Positions 20,304 through 31,963 of a stretch of 64,000 nucleotides of DNA are shown piece by piece. Position 1 is the first letter of the stretch. Every line of letters starts with the position of its first letter. The position numbers and the translations under genes were made by a program. The notes below the pieces were generated by a model, which ran no database searches, was not told the origin of the DNA, and worked only from the letters and a program-made list of their open reading frames with translations. Origin of the DNA: Rhynchospora pubera (Eukaryota; Streptophyta; Magnoliopsida; Poales; Cyperaceae); the NCBI GenBank assembly GCA_028095005.1, contig CM051459.1, positions 204,949,902 to 205,013,901 on the forward strand. The letters run 5' to 3'.

Positions 20304-21250
20304 ATATCTTATAATATTCTACGCAGAAAATTAATTTTGTAAATGATTTTATTCCAATATCTATGGACATATTATAATTTTCTTAATTTTAAAAGGATTA
20401 TGCATAAACTCAAAAGTTTTTAACAACGAGGACTTCTTTATCCCGGATATGCAATGCGTATTGGGACCTCGGCACGATAATGGATAGCCAGCGCTTGAAG
20501 ACAGCCATAATTGACCATTGAAGATCCTCTTGTTTTCACTTTCTTTAAATTTTTTTCTCCAACTTGTTAATTTTACTTTTCTTTCTTTTTTTTAATTTTC
20601 AAATTCTGTAAATGGTTTGACTTTTTGGTTAATTTAATTTCTGCCGGATGATGGTAGCCATCCTGCCTTCAAAAAAAAAAATGCATAATAACCTAAATAG
20701 TACATCAAATTAGTATAAACTATAAAGATTATCTAAACTTGGGATCGAATTTAATCCTAGAGCTTATCCTAAATTCGATTCCTTCTTCGTTTAGCCTTGC
20801 TCGATACCGTGGTGGCGTGGTCCCTCTAGAGTCTAGACTAGAGCCCAAATGGGCTATATTGCCTATATGTTTGTTACGAGATAAGGCCTACTTGAAAAAG
20901 GCAATTTTCTGCCCAAAATGTTCAACTAGATTAAAATTCATTTGATGTGGACAAAATGAATTATGCGTGAACAAAATTTCAGTGCCATCTGATTTTCGTA
21001 TATAAAAGTCATTGGATAGTATCGTGACTATTTCACATCGCATGAACATAAATATTAAATTTATTACTTGATTTTATATACTTAAAGAGATGCTGGTTGC
21101 AATATATATATGTGTTATTTTCATGAACATATATATCAAATTTATTACTTGATTTCATAAACTTAACCAGATGCTGGATGCAATATATGTGTTATTGCTC
21201 ATGTCAGATATAGGGGAAAAAATCAAAATAACGATAACCTTTCAATGAAA
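20304..21250 (+). repeat. Segmental duplication, copy 2, right part
   Basis: Matches 7070-7480 at AACCTAAATAGTACATCA, GAATTATGCGTGAACAAA and CATGTCAGATATAGG. Also contains a local pair of roughly 80-bp repeats (about 21045-21115 and 21122-21195, around CATATATATCAAATTTATTA). Confidence 0.6.
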
Positions 21251-22378
21251 AAAAAAATTCAGAATAAATGTATTTTTTTTTTCAGCTCACAAATTTTAAT
21301 GACACCGATGAATAAAAAGGAAGCACAATTAATTAGAAATAATAATCAAATAGAGTGATTTTAATATTTTTCCCATTTTAGTAATCAAGTTTTCATGTAT
21401 TTTATGAATAAAAGTGTGGACAAACGCATTACTTTTTCATTAAAATGTAAATTAAATGAGTCACACAATACGTCTTTTTTTTATTAAGGGCTAAAATGAT
21501 TAGAAAAATTATAAATCAAATATAATAAATGTTAATATACAAATTTTATCATTTTTAATTTAGATATATTATTTGTTATGAAGCAATTTTTTTTTTCAGA
21601 TAACTTTTTTCTTTATTATCTATATATAGACTTTTGAGATCAATAAATAATTAAATATAGTAATAAAATGAGGTGTAAAAGATTTTTTGGGAAATATTTG
21701 ATGGGCAAATTTGGGAATTTTTTCCTATAATATTTTTATTGGCTCAATAATATAAAACCGGAGCTGATAAGTACAATCAAGACTTCAGGCAATCACGCAA
21801 TCAGAGGTTAAAAACAGAAACCGTCCCTGCCAAAAATGGAAAACTGCTTTAATTAGGGCGCAGCACACATTTGGACCACATTGAAACCACGTCGAACACA
21901 CTTACCGCGTGGAAATGACGTCACGCAACATATCCGCGTCCCTTCCGCGTGAACCTGAGCGAATCCGCGTCCCTTCCGCATGAAAATGGCGTCACTCAAC
22001 AAATTCACCTCGCGTGCGCATTGTGCTCAATAGTTTAAGGGAGTAACTAAATTGATTGTAGAGAGAAACTAAACATATACAGAGAGTAAATTATTAAGCA
22101 ATACAGCAAAAAAAAAATAAACCTATGGAGTAAATAAATAAACTAAACAACACTAAAAAAAATTCAATTACTGTCCTCTGTTGGACAAAAATATACAAAT
22201 AGAATAAAGGAGTATCTATTTCTCAAAAAAGTGATCACAACAACTAATATAAGGGAGTAACTATTTCATGATATTTTACTAAACATAACAAAGCACAAAC
22301 ATGTTTCAATACGCATAGCAACAAGTATAACAAACCAATTCTGATCCATACTACAAACAAACAAATCACAACAGAAAA
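21251..22378. other. Intergenic, no gene recognised
   Basis: Contains a short repeat pair CCGCGTCCCTTCCGC (about 21942 and 21966) near ATGACGTCA/ATGGCGTCA motifs, but no gene or bounded element. Its right end is interrupted by the solo LTR. Confidence 0.45.
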
Positions 22379-24140
22379 TGTTAGAGTTATGTCCTAGAAG
22401 TCAATAATTTAATGACTTAATTATTAGTTTATGTTATGGATGATATATTATCATCTGTTCCTAGGTTTATTGTTGACAGATTATTCAGGTTGAGGATCTG
22501 AATTGTAGATCTCTGTGGATCATTCTTTAGAATGACAATAATAAATCTAAACGGTCCATAATCTTGATAATTAACAAAGGAACATTAATTATCATATAAG
22601 ATTAGTATGCAAGTTAAGTGATGATTAAGTTCTACTAATCATAGGTAAAGAGTTACCAACTTAATTGCATATGTGTATGTTATGGAACATAGCACAGGAC
22701 TTGACCCATCGAAATAAACATATGGATTGTGTTATGTGTCATTGTTTATTTCGTTATGATTTTGGTTCTAAGTTTGAGATGATTATCTTTTCCACATGAG
22801 GATAGGTTCAATAAATATTGTCTACCGCTGATTCCCGATAAGGGCTGCTATACGGACTTTATTTATGTTCTCTTGAATTGTGCGGGGAAAAGCTAATCAT
22901 CAAGAAAATCGTATGTCCCTCATTAATTCACTTAGTGAGTGACGATATCTGTTTGGGCCCCTTGATGGAGTTGGATCGTATGCGCGCAACTAAGCGATCA
23001 ACTCTAGATCAAGAAACGTATAATCTGCAAGAATGACACATTCCTATCTTGGATTATACGATGATATCGTGTGACATAAGAATCAAAATAGAGAAACATA
23101 ATTATTCTCTTATGCAGGATTGAAATTTTGTAGCTGTACACTATTTATGCGAATTGGGAATCATAACGTGTTGCTAGATATCGCTTATGATTATTGGAAT
23201 TAAATAGCGATTTGATTCCATGTCCAACATAGCATAAATCCTCAAAGGGTCACACATAATAAGGTGTTTAACCACACGTGCATTAATTGTTTATTTGCAA
23301 CAATTGGTTTTGCAAAATATGATAAGTTGATTAATTAATCGTATACCGTTATGGACCGTTATGATTAATTAAGTCAAATAGATCATATCGAAATAATTAA
23401 ATGCATTGACTAATTCCATATTAATTATTAAATAGTTAATAATTAATAATAATCAACACATTTAATAAAATGAGCAAATTGGGCCTTAAATTAATTAGCT
23501 AATTTAATGTCCAATGGAAGGTGTAATTAAATGGAAGAGTATTGGGCTCAACTTGTCTTGAGGCCCAACCCATAAATGGGGTAGGTAGGTGCGGCTACCA
23601 TAGGGGTATTTTGGTCCATCAAAATATGGATGAGAGCTAGGGTATGAGGTCTATATAAAGGGGTGTTCTTTGGGAGCAAACCCTAGCCTCCACACACCTC
23701 TCTCTCTCCTTCTCTCTTTGGCCGCACCTCACAAGAAGAAAAAGAAAATTTCAGAATTTTCTATTCCCCTTTCTCTCTTCCACACACCACCTAGCTCATG
23801 TGTTGAGCAAGCTTTTCCACTAAATTAATTGGAGAATTAACTTGAAGAGGGAAAGTTTTGGAATTAGACACACTTCTCTCAATTACTAGCATAATTGATT
23901 GAGAAGGTTGTTAATTCCTTAGTGGACTCGAGGCGCACGGCGTGGAGGTTCTTGGAGAGCACGCCACCGACACCAAACCGTTGGAACGAGCCTCTTGGTT
24001 GCGATACCAAGAGAGGTATACTTCCAACCCTTTTTCTCGTGTGTTTGAATAGCTTGTGTACTAGATCCTTTGTGTGTGATGTTCTTGGCTTAATTAACTT
24101 GTAATTAGCAAAATAAATGAAAATTACACACTTCCTAACA
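22379..24140 (+). mobile_element. Solo LTR of a large LTR retrotransposon, 1762 bp
   Basis: Begins TGTTAGAGTTATGTCCTAG and ends CTTCCTAACA, an inverted TGTTAG/CTAACA pair. It is flanked by a perfect 5-bp duplication GAAAA (22374-22378, 24141-24145). No internal region or second copy is present, as expected after recombination between LTRs. A core promoter (CTATATAAAGG at about 23651) is followed by a CT-rich leader, so transcription would run rightward. The superfamily cannot be decided from the LTR alone. Confidence 0.9.
23650..23661 (+). promoter_or_regulatory. TATA box of the solo LTR
   Basis: TCTATATAAAGG, followed about 50 bp on by a CCTCCACACACCTCTCTCTC leader. It could drive read-through transcription to the right. 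Confidence 0.6.
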
Positions 24141-24191
24141 GAAAACACAGTAGCCGTTCCAAATCTAACAAACAATTATTTCATCCCCAAC

Positions 24192-25394
24192 TTATAGTGC
24201 AGGTAATTCAACCTGAATTTCATTAGTACTATCAATCATCAAGTTGTACGCAACAACGCACTTGTCACCTTCAATTCGAATCTGAAAAAAAATAAGAACA
24301 AGTGATTAGAAAATATACACCCTGCTTCAACTCCTACTATAATATAAGTACAACAAAACATACTCCCTCTGACATACTAACATACTCCCTTGTTTAAATA
24401 ACTTACTCCATACACAATGATAATATACTCCCTTCATAAATTAAGTTACTCCCTTGTTTCAAATACCAACACACTAACACATACATAAATAGTGCCTACA
24501 ATTCACAATAAACTTCCTTGTTCAAATTAAGTTACTCCCTTGTTTTAAATACAAAGATAACGTCAAGATGCTAACAAACAACATCTATAAATTCTGCCCT
24601 ATGGTTCACGATAACTCCCTTGTTCAAATAAGATACTCCCCTAACACTAATAATATACTCTCTATGTACTTCACAATAAACTCTCTTATTCAAATAACTT
24701 ACTTCCTCTGAAATACTGACATACTCCCTTGTTTAAATAACTTACTCCCTACACAATAATAATATACTCCCTTCATAAATTAAGTTACTCCCTTGTTTCA
24801 AATACCAACACACTGATAACACACTAACACATACATAAATACTGCCCTACAGTTCACAATAAAGTCTCTTGTTCAAATTATGTTACTCCCTTGTTTTAAA
24901 TACCAAGATAACGTCAAGATGCTAACAAACTACATTTATAAATTCTGCCCTATAGTTCACAAACTCCTTTGTTCAAATAACTTACTCCCTTCACACTTAT
25001 AATTTATTTCCTTGTTAAATTAAGATACTCCCTTGTTTTTAAGTACAAAGATAATGTCAAGATGCTAACAAACAATATAAATTCTGCCCTATGGTTCAAA
25101 ATAACTCCCTTGTGCAAATAAGATACTCCCCTAACACTAATAATATACTCCCTATGTACTTCACAATAAACTCTCTTGTTCAAATAACTTAATCTCTTCA
25201 CAATGATAATTTACTCCCTTCACAACGATAATTTGCTCCCTTGTTCAAATTAAGTTACTCCACTTGTGGTAAATGTATTATCCCCCAATAGACTGACCAG
25301 TAATATCATAAACTGAACTTACCATGCACCTTCCCTGTGCCATCTTCACCTTGTCCAGTGGAAGAGGGTTTATCTCCAGTGGGAGAGTGAACAT
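24192..25394 (-). CDS. Tentative two-exon 53-residue reading frame of unknown function
   Basis: Exon 1 25394-25323 (24 codons, starts MFTLPLEINPLPL) ends at a consensus donor GTAAGT. Exon 2 24281-24192 (IRIEGDKCVVAYN... ending ELPAL-stop) follows TTTTTTCAG. The junction is phase 0 and both exons are open. The amino-acid composition looks protein-like, but I do not recognise the family, and the ATG may not be the true start (an AG acceptor occurs about 20 bp upstream). The 1.04-kb intron is almost wholly tandem ACTCCCTTGTT repeats. The solo LTR lies 51 bp past the stop codon, where a 3' UTR would be. It could be a captured gene fragment in a transposon. Confidence 0.35.
24360..25270. repeat. 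Tandem repeat array with ACTCCCTTGTTYAAAT motif
   Basis: The short motif recurs about twenty times inside larger imperfect units. One 339-bp spacing is clear (CATACTCCCTTGTTTAAATA at 24381 and 24720). A second spacing of 490 bp relates AGATACTCCCCTAACACTAA at 24631 and 25121. Sub-blocks such as GATGCTAACAAAC recur three times. Confidence 0.85.
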
Positions 25395-25399
25395 GATTT

Positions 25400-26367
25400 C
25401 TCTAATTGATCCTATAAATACAAAACTACATCAATAATTGATCAACTGATACAATCCATACTGAAATCGATTGTTCCAGGCTTTCCAGCACAAAAGATGC
25501 ATAAAAAATAAATCAAAGGAGAAAAGAAATGGAATTACCTAAACTTAGGAGAACTGATCAATTAAGAGCTCGCAGTTTAGTTGATAGTTGAAAATCGACC
25601 TAAGATAGTCCGATCTGAGTTAAAATCACACAAATTCACCGATTCAGAAATTTTAATCAAAATATAGAAAGATAAATTGCGATCTAGAACAAAAGAGATA
25701 GAGAGAAAGAGATTGGATCTGATAATTAAGATATAGGATCAGTATTTGATGCAACAACATATGTCTTAGTGTTTTCTAATTCATAATTTAAACCTTCCTA
25801 AAATACAATTGAGAATACCTAGTAAGTCAATTTTTAAAAATCACTTCCAACACTGTTGACTAATGGATTTTAAAAACTAATTAAACTCTAGCTAAGGTAT
25901 ATGAGGAAAAAAAAATATGAGCATCAAGTCCTTTCTAACAAATAAGTTGCATTTTATTTATTCAGGAAACAAACTGTTTTCAAATATAAACTCTTATAAA
26001 ATGAAACCATGGGCTCCTGAAATGAAATTGTAGGTTCATTAAAAGCCCGTGATACCAAAGGGTCATGAAAATGGATATATTCATATATATATATAAATGA
26101 CCGAATGGATCAAGCTAAATAATGATCCCAACGGACTGACTTCATTCTTGTATCAAAAATAAAAGAAAAAAATCAAAAGAAGTACGCAATGTGGGGTATT
26201 TAACAGGCAAACTAACAAACCAAGAAGCTGCTTTGAGATTTGAGAAGTCTTGCCTCCTATATCCTAAATTTTCTTTTCTACTAAAATACTAAAACTAGTA
26301 CCGAGTCATGGCAAAGCGATAAGACATGGAAAAGTTGACTATGGCTTCTTGAATTAGTTGGATATGT
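25400..26367. other. Intergenic, no feature recognised
   Basis: AT-rich, nothing identifiable beyond possible upstream exons of the tentative small gene on the left. Confidence 0.4.
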
Positions 26368-26375
26368 ATTGCCAA

Positions 26376-27104
26376 TAGGGGTGCAAGAAAGCCCGCAGCT
26401 CGTAGCTCGCTCGTGTTCGACTCGAAGAAAACTCGTTAATAGTTTGATCGTTTAAAGCTCGAGCCATCAACGAACGAGCTACACAACTCGCGAGTTATAA
26501 ATCACGAGTTCGAACACAGTCTCTAGCCCGCTCGTTAACAGCTTGATATGTTAACGAGTTGTATTGTCCGTAGGATTAAAACTTGATTAAATCCTATCTG
26601 TCCATTACATTACTCTCTTTCTCCCCTACCCACTAAAAGCGTTCTCCCCTACCCACTGAAAGCGCCGCTCCCATTCTCCCCTGACCTAACCCTTTTCTTG
26701 TTATTGTTACTCTTCTTCTCTTTCTCTCCCTGCTCATTAAGGGTTGTACAAAGCAGCCAGGAGCCCGGGACCAGCGACGAAGCGATCGCCTACCAAGAAC
26801 TATCAGCGCCGACGCGGCGGCGCCTCTCTTTTCTTCCTCCATGTTTGGTGCTTCTCCGTTTCTCCTCCGATTCTCACTCACTCTCGACCTGCTCAATGCT
26901 CATTCTCTTCCTGCGGCCTGAGTCACTGCCTCACTCTCGAGCTAGCTTGTGCTCGTATGAGCCAACTCGTTTGTTAACGAGACGAGATCAATCCATCTAT
27001 ATCAGCTCGTACCCCTGTCACGAGACGAGCTAGCTCGCTCGTTACCTTAACGAGACAAGCTCGAGCAAGACCTAACTCGCTCGTGGCTCGGCTCGTGAAC
27101 ACCC
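26376..27104. mobile_element. hAT-type element, about 729 bp (family H2), with CTCG-rich arms
   Basis: Starts TAGGGGTGCAAG and ends in GAACACCC. Flanks ATTGCCAA and CTTGCCAA (7 of 8 match). Both ends are made of inverted CTCG/CGAG-rich repeats (GCTCGTTAAC, CGAGCTAGCTCG). The middle (about 26570-26930) is CT- and GC-rich and unrelated to the arms, and could be captured host sequence. No transposase. Confidence 0.7.
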
Positions 27105-27562
27105 CTTGCCAACACTAGAAAAATGAAGTCAATTCTTTCCGTATTTGAGAAATGATAAGACGACGAGATCGAAGTTCTCAAATTTTTTTTTCAATCAAAA
27201 TAAACAAGTTCATAAAGAATAATCGCGCAATTGTGGGCCAGGAAAACTTTACAAAATAAAACGAAGAATTGATAATAACAATGTAAAGTTGTGTTGGAAT
27301 CAAAGGATGCTACTTATCCTGAATTTGCGACGCCACGTCAGTTCTCGATTTAAAAGAGTATCTGATGATGTCAACGCAATTTTAAGTTTTTAAGTTTCAA
27401 CTCTCCGCATATTGAACTGTTTGTCTTTTTTTTTTTTTTTTAACTCCGCTTCATCAATTTAGTATTATTTAGCGTGGATAAATATGTTAAAAAGAAGATC
27501 ACTATTTGTAATGGATAAGTTAATTTATATGGGTTGAGAAAAATAGATTCCCCCCCTATTAT
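27105..27562. other. Intergenic, no feature recognised
   Basis: Contains a long T run (about 27427-27442). Nothing else. Confidence 0.4.
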
Positions 27563-28109
27563 TAGGGGTGAGCAAAAAACTCGTAACTCGTGAGTTATTC
27601 GAACTCGACTCGAAAAAAGCTCGATGAAAACTCGAGTTAGAAGAACTCGAGTTCTAACAACTCAAGTTATGCCAACTCGTTAATTTTACGAGCTGAGTTC
27701 GAGTTGGGTCAAACTCGACTCGGCCCAACTCGAGTCAGAATATACAGGCTGCAAAAAATAAAATGTTATCATATTAATATACAGTCCAATAATTTTATTG
27801 ATTTGCAGCAATAACTCATTCACTAACCCTAGTCCTCAAGTCCCCAGACCTTTTTTCCTCCCTTACACCCTCACGATTGCTCCTCTTTTTCTATTTTCGA
27901 GCGAAATTCTAAGGCGACCAGTACCTCAACACCTTCTCACGAGTTTGTTGCCGAGTCACGAGTTGGCTCGAGTTAAAATGAGCCGAGTTCGAGTTAGCTC
28001 AAATAACTCGGAACTGCTTTGTTGTCGAGTCACGAGTTGACTCGAGTTGTGACGAGTTCGAGTTCGAGTTGAGACTAACTCGCTCGAACTCGGCTCGTAT
28101 ACAGCCCTA
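27563..28109. mobile_element. hAT-type element, 547 bp (family H2)
   Basis: TAGGGGTGAGC...CAGCCCTA with a perfect 8-bp duplication CCTATTAT (27555-27562, 28110-28117). The arms are built of AACTCGAGTT-like repeats. The centre (about 27750-27930) is a non-repetitive, CT-rich stretch. No coding capacity. Confidence 0.9.
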
Positions 28110-28117
28110 CCTATTAT

Positions 28118-28705
28118 GAACGGTTGTGATTGATATGGTCTCAAATTAGGCCGAAAAATTGATCCATAGCATTATATAATGTCTCTAAAACGAAAAGTAC
28201 TCTGTGAGAAAAAAAAACATTGCCAAATGGATTTCAAGTTTTCAACAAAATAAATAGCATGAGAATGAGAGTTATTCCGTTCATTTAACATAAGCCAGAA
28301 AAGTAGAGGGAAAAAAAATGAAAAATTGAAATAGTAGAATATGAAGTTTTATCGAGTCCTGATGTGTGTTTTAAAAGTGCTGTACACTTAAATGTAGAGT
28401 TAAATTATTTTGGGTACCCTTGCATAATTCTACATTTACAAAAAAAAATTGTGATATTTTGATACGTACAATTAAATAACTTTTATTATTTTATATTATA
28501 TTCAGCATGTCATCAAGGTAGCACTATATTTATATCTTGATTATATGACCGGCTTCATTTTGCCAATCCGTTATCTCGCGGCATCACTTTTTTTAGTATT
28601 TTTAAATAATCTCGTGAGTCGTGAATGATCTTGCAAGTTGCGACCGGTACAATTACCAGTTTGTCCTTTTCTTTTGTCGAAATTAGTGGGCTTGTCCTTG
28701 TTCAC
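28118..28705. other. Intergenic, no feature recognised
   Basis: AT-rich, nothing identifiable. Confidence 0.4.
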
Positions 28706-28708
28706 AAA

Positions 28709-28847
28709 GGTTCCGTTTGGATGGTGATAGAAATAAGAGAATAACATCTTCTTAGACGTAAATTTATTCCTAACTATTTAAATTCTTCACAAAGTTATAC
28801 ACTTTTCAATATTATTCTTCTTATTCCTAAACGATCCAAACGGAGCC
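28709..28847. mobile_element. Tourist-like MITE, 139 bp (family T1)
   Basis: GGTTCCGTTTGGAT...ATCCAAACGGAGCC, with AAA on both sides as a possible 3-bp duplication. The interior matches the T1 copies (TTCTTCACAAAGTTATACAC). Confidence 0.78.
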
Positions 28848-29060
28848 AAAAAGAGATTAGTGTACCAAGATATATCGTTATAGTAGCTTAATTATTATCA
28901 AATGATTCCAACAATATTGTAATAAACTTTTTGGTTCCAACACTATTTTCTAATTTTGCAAAAGATTTTTTGAAAATCTTATTTATAGCAATAATCTATG
29001 GCTAAAACGAAAAATACAAGACAATTAGGTTCTAGCATGCTGACATGAACAAAAGAATAT

Positions 29061-29218
29061 GGTTGTGTTTGGATGAGCCTAGGAATAAGGAAATAATTTC
29101 TTCTTACTTCCAAATTTATTATAAAAAATCTAAACTCTTCACAAAATTACACACTTTCCAATACTTCTTCCATTATTCCTCTTATTCCCACACCATCCAA
29201 ACAGAGCCATATAATACA
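29061..29218. mobile_element. Tourist-like MITE, 158 bp (family T1)
   Basis: GGTTGTGTTTGGATG...CATCCAAACAGAGCC with T1 interior. The flanks (ATAT on both sides) are too AT-rich to define the duplication. Confidence 0.72.
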
Positions 29219-29639
29219 TATATAGCTTAGGATGGGAGTCATTGACAATGTACTAACTTGAGAATTTTGGCAATGTTATTTCAACCTTACAAAGAACAAA
29301 AGAATTTGTAGAAATATTATTGACCTTCTTTATTAATTTTGTATTACATTAGAATTTGATATATATTAAGTATAATTTGGCACTGAATCGTTTTTTTTTT
29401 TATTATGGGTTGTTGCAAATTTTAAGTTTTTTAATGGACGATAAATGTTGTTTCAAATGTCATGATTTTAATGTGATGATATAATCAGATATCATACGGA
29501 CAATATTTCAAATGTTAAGAAAGAATTTAAATGCTTATATTTTTTGTGGCCATACATAATCATGCTTCTTATTTCTTTTGCCATTATTTAATAACTTTAA
29601 ATCTAAATTTTAAACAAATAAATATTGATCTTGTTCAGT
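29219..29639. other. Intergenic, no feature recognised
   Basis: AT-rich, nothing identifiable. Confidence 0.4.
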
Positions 29640-30165
29640 GCAGTTAAAAAGATAAAATTCGGAGTTTTTTTAAGAGCAAAAAGTCAAATATCGACTATTT
29701 GTGCAATTAAATTAGGCACTTAATTAAAAGTTTTCACCTTTTTGATGTTGTGCAAAAAAGCCTTTAGAATACTTCTCAGTTTGTTTTTGTTTGATATATG
29801 CTGTCAAACATCAACGACATGCATGCGTCGTATTGAGATTGAGGAAGGTAAAAGGTTCGTATATGTTTCTCATTAGAAATGTTGCTTTTGATTATTTTTT
29901 TACTTCTAAAATGTATAGACACAATGAACTGATGAAGTATATAATCATGGTACTCATCCCTTCTCATAAATTTTAATATCCTTTCAATAGAAATTTAGCT
30001 TGCACAGATTATAGGTGCATTTCTATAATGTCTAAGCTACAAATCGACAATTGATCACAACATAGATAACAATTATTTATAATTTTTTATATTTATCTTA
30101 TTACGAATGGTGATTGGCTGAGAGGAGCATGTTTGATTTTCTCAAGAAATATTTAAAAAATAATG
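29640..30165 (-). repeat. Paralogous segment B: uninterrupted copy of the 7.5-12.0 kb locus
   Basis: In reverse complement it matches 7500-7584, then 8949-9164, then 11700-11965. At the Mutator-like insertion site it reads AGCCAATCACCATTCG and continues directly. At the second site the CACTA/LINE block is also absent. No gene is recognised in the shared sequence. Confidence 0.8.
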
Positions 30166-31432
30166 CCAAGTTAATGGAGACTTTAATTTTTAAATTGAAA
30201 TTATATTCGGAATTTTTTTTATATTTGGCCTATTAACTATTTTTATATAAGCATGCTTCTCTTTTTCTCCTTTTCTTGCTTGCGATGGAAGGGAAAGAAA
30301 ATTTAAATTGAGGTGTGAATAAACGTAAATATAATTTGATTTGGTCAAATTTCTAGTCCAAAGTATATGTATCCTAGATATAATTTGACTTGGTCAAGTT
30401 TCTAGTCCATCATATATGAATCCAAGTCTCCTTCCTCAAAAGCCTTTAGACTAAAACTAATACCAACAAACATAAACATAATAAAGAAGAAATGAAAAAT
30501 AGTATTGATTGAAACTTTTGGAGCACACGTTACAAGACTTTCTTTTATACAAGTGTAACAACCTCCACTTTTTAATCATTTTTCTTTATCAGGAAAAGTT
30601 AAATCAAAGTTCTTATGCAAAGTGATATATAATTGTGGATCACTCTTGGCTGAGGTGTTGTAAACATAAATTGTTTAGACCGTTTAGACAAGAAGATATG
30701 GAACATAATATCAATATATCATTGAAGAAATTATTGCGGCTTACGCGTCATGGCTTAATTGAGTCCGTGACAAGTGTTTTTGTTTGGTCCAATCAAAATA
30801 TATTGAAATTTTGTCACGAGGATTTAGATCACCAATATGTGCAATTTTTTAAGAGCCTAAGAATATTGCATGGTAGTTTTTATTGTTTATATTATTTAGT
30901 CATAGCTTTTTTTTTAAGTGAGTTTATCCAAGTCATGGTTGGTATTTTTAAATGAGATAACAACCAACAATTTTACTTGCGACAACTGCGTCTTAAAATT
31001 TTATTTTGACAACCATCCAAAAATCCTGAATTTTCACAACAACTTCTCTGTTAGGGAAGAAAATTACAATATCCATGGTATCTTTTTTATTTTATTAATT
31101 AATATGTTGTTAGTTTAAAACTTCCATCATGTAATCTTTTGACCTCGTGGAAATATTGAAAAACCTTTCTAAGTAAAAATTTATATGCAATATGCAGGGT
31201 ACAACAAGATCAATTGTTTCGATTTACGTTTAGTAAAAAAATAAAATAAAATAAAAATTTAAATCAAAACTTCTTTTTTGAGTTTAAAGACACCCTTACT
31301 GTACTTGAAATTCTTGATCACACTGATCTGTCTAAATAAGATAATCTCACGGTACATAAATTTTCTGATCTATACTCTTCTTGTCAAAGTAAAAACGTGT
31401 ATCGCACAGAAAAGAAGGAAAAATCCTATCTG
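30166..31432. other. Intergenic, no feature recognised
   Basis: AT-rich. The longest open frame (30635-30955) has no recognisable motif or splice context. Confidence 0.4.
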
Positions 31433-31440
31433 GCAAGTGG

Positions 31441-31619
31441 CAGGGGCGGATTTACCACCGGGGCGGGTGGGGCTAGAGCCCCACCTCACGCCGTCGAGCT
31501 CTTGGAGCCCCTTTAGCCCCAGCTAATATTTTCTGCCATTGAAGCACTCAAAAGTGGGGCTAAAGACTTAAACAAAGGTTGTCAGACCCACCTAGATATT
31601 TTTTCTAGATCCGCCACTG
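31441..31619. mobile_element. hAT-type MITE, 179 bp (family H1)
   Basis: CAGGGGCGGATTTA...TAGATCCGCCACTG with a perfect 8-bp duplication GCAAGTGG (31433-31440, 31620-31627). It is an inverted relative of 3257-3437. Confidence 0.93.
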
Positions 31620-31802
31620 GCAAGTGGCAACCATCGGAGGATGAAATACAAATTTTTTTTTTTAAAAAAAGAATCAAATAGCTACATCTCTTTCATTCTC
31701 AAACGGAAAGAGGGAAAAACAAAAATACAACACTAAAGTCTAAATTGCATGAGTAAAATTGTCACGTTTCCCAATTAATGAATTGGGCTGGTCGATATTT
31801 AA

Positions 31803-31960
31803 GGCTCCGTTTGGATAGGTGTGAGAAGATGGGAAGAAGGGAAGAGGTGGGAAGAAGTATTGGGAAGTGTGTAACTTTGTGAAGAGTTTGAATTGTTTAT
31901 AATTTATTTATTCCCTTCTTTCTTCTTCCTACCTTCTTCTCAACGTATCCAAACGGTGCC
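31803..31960. mobile_element. Tourist-like MITE, 158 bp (family T1)
   Basis: GGCTCCGTTTGGATAGG...ATCCAAACGGTGCC with 3-bp duplication TAA on both sides. Same interior as 3561-3725. Confidence 0.88.
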
Positions 31961-31963
31961 TAA

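Noticed and set aside
24360..25270. ACTCCCTTGTT array as a CRISPR-like or centromeric satellite
   Set aside because: Repeats are uneven in length and spacing, in a eukaryotic context, and without unique spacers or a uniform monomer.
30635..30955. 106-residue plus-strand frame
   Set aside because: AT-rich chance frame with no motif, promoter or splice support.
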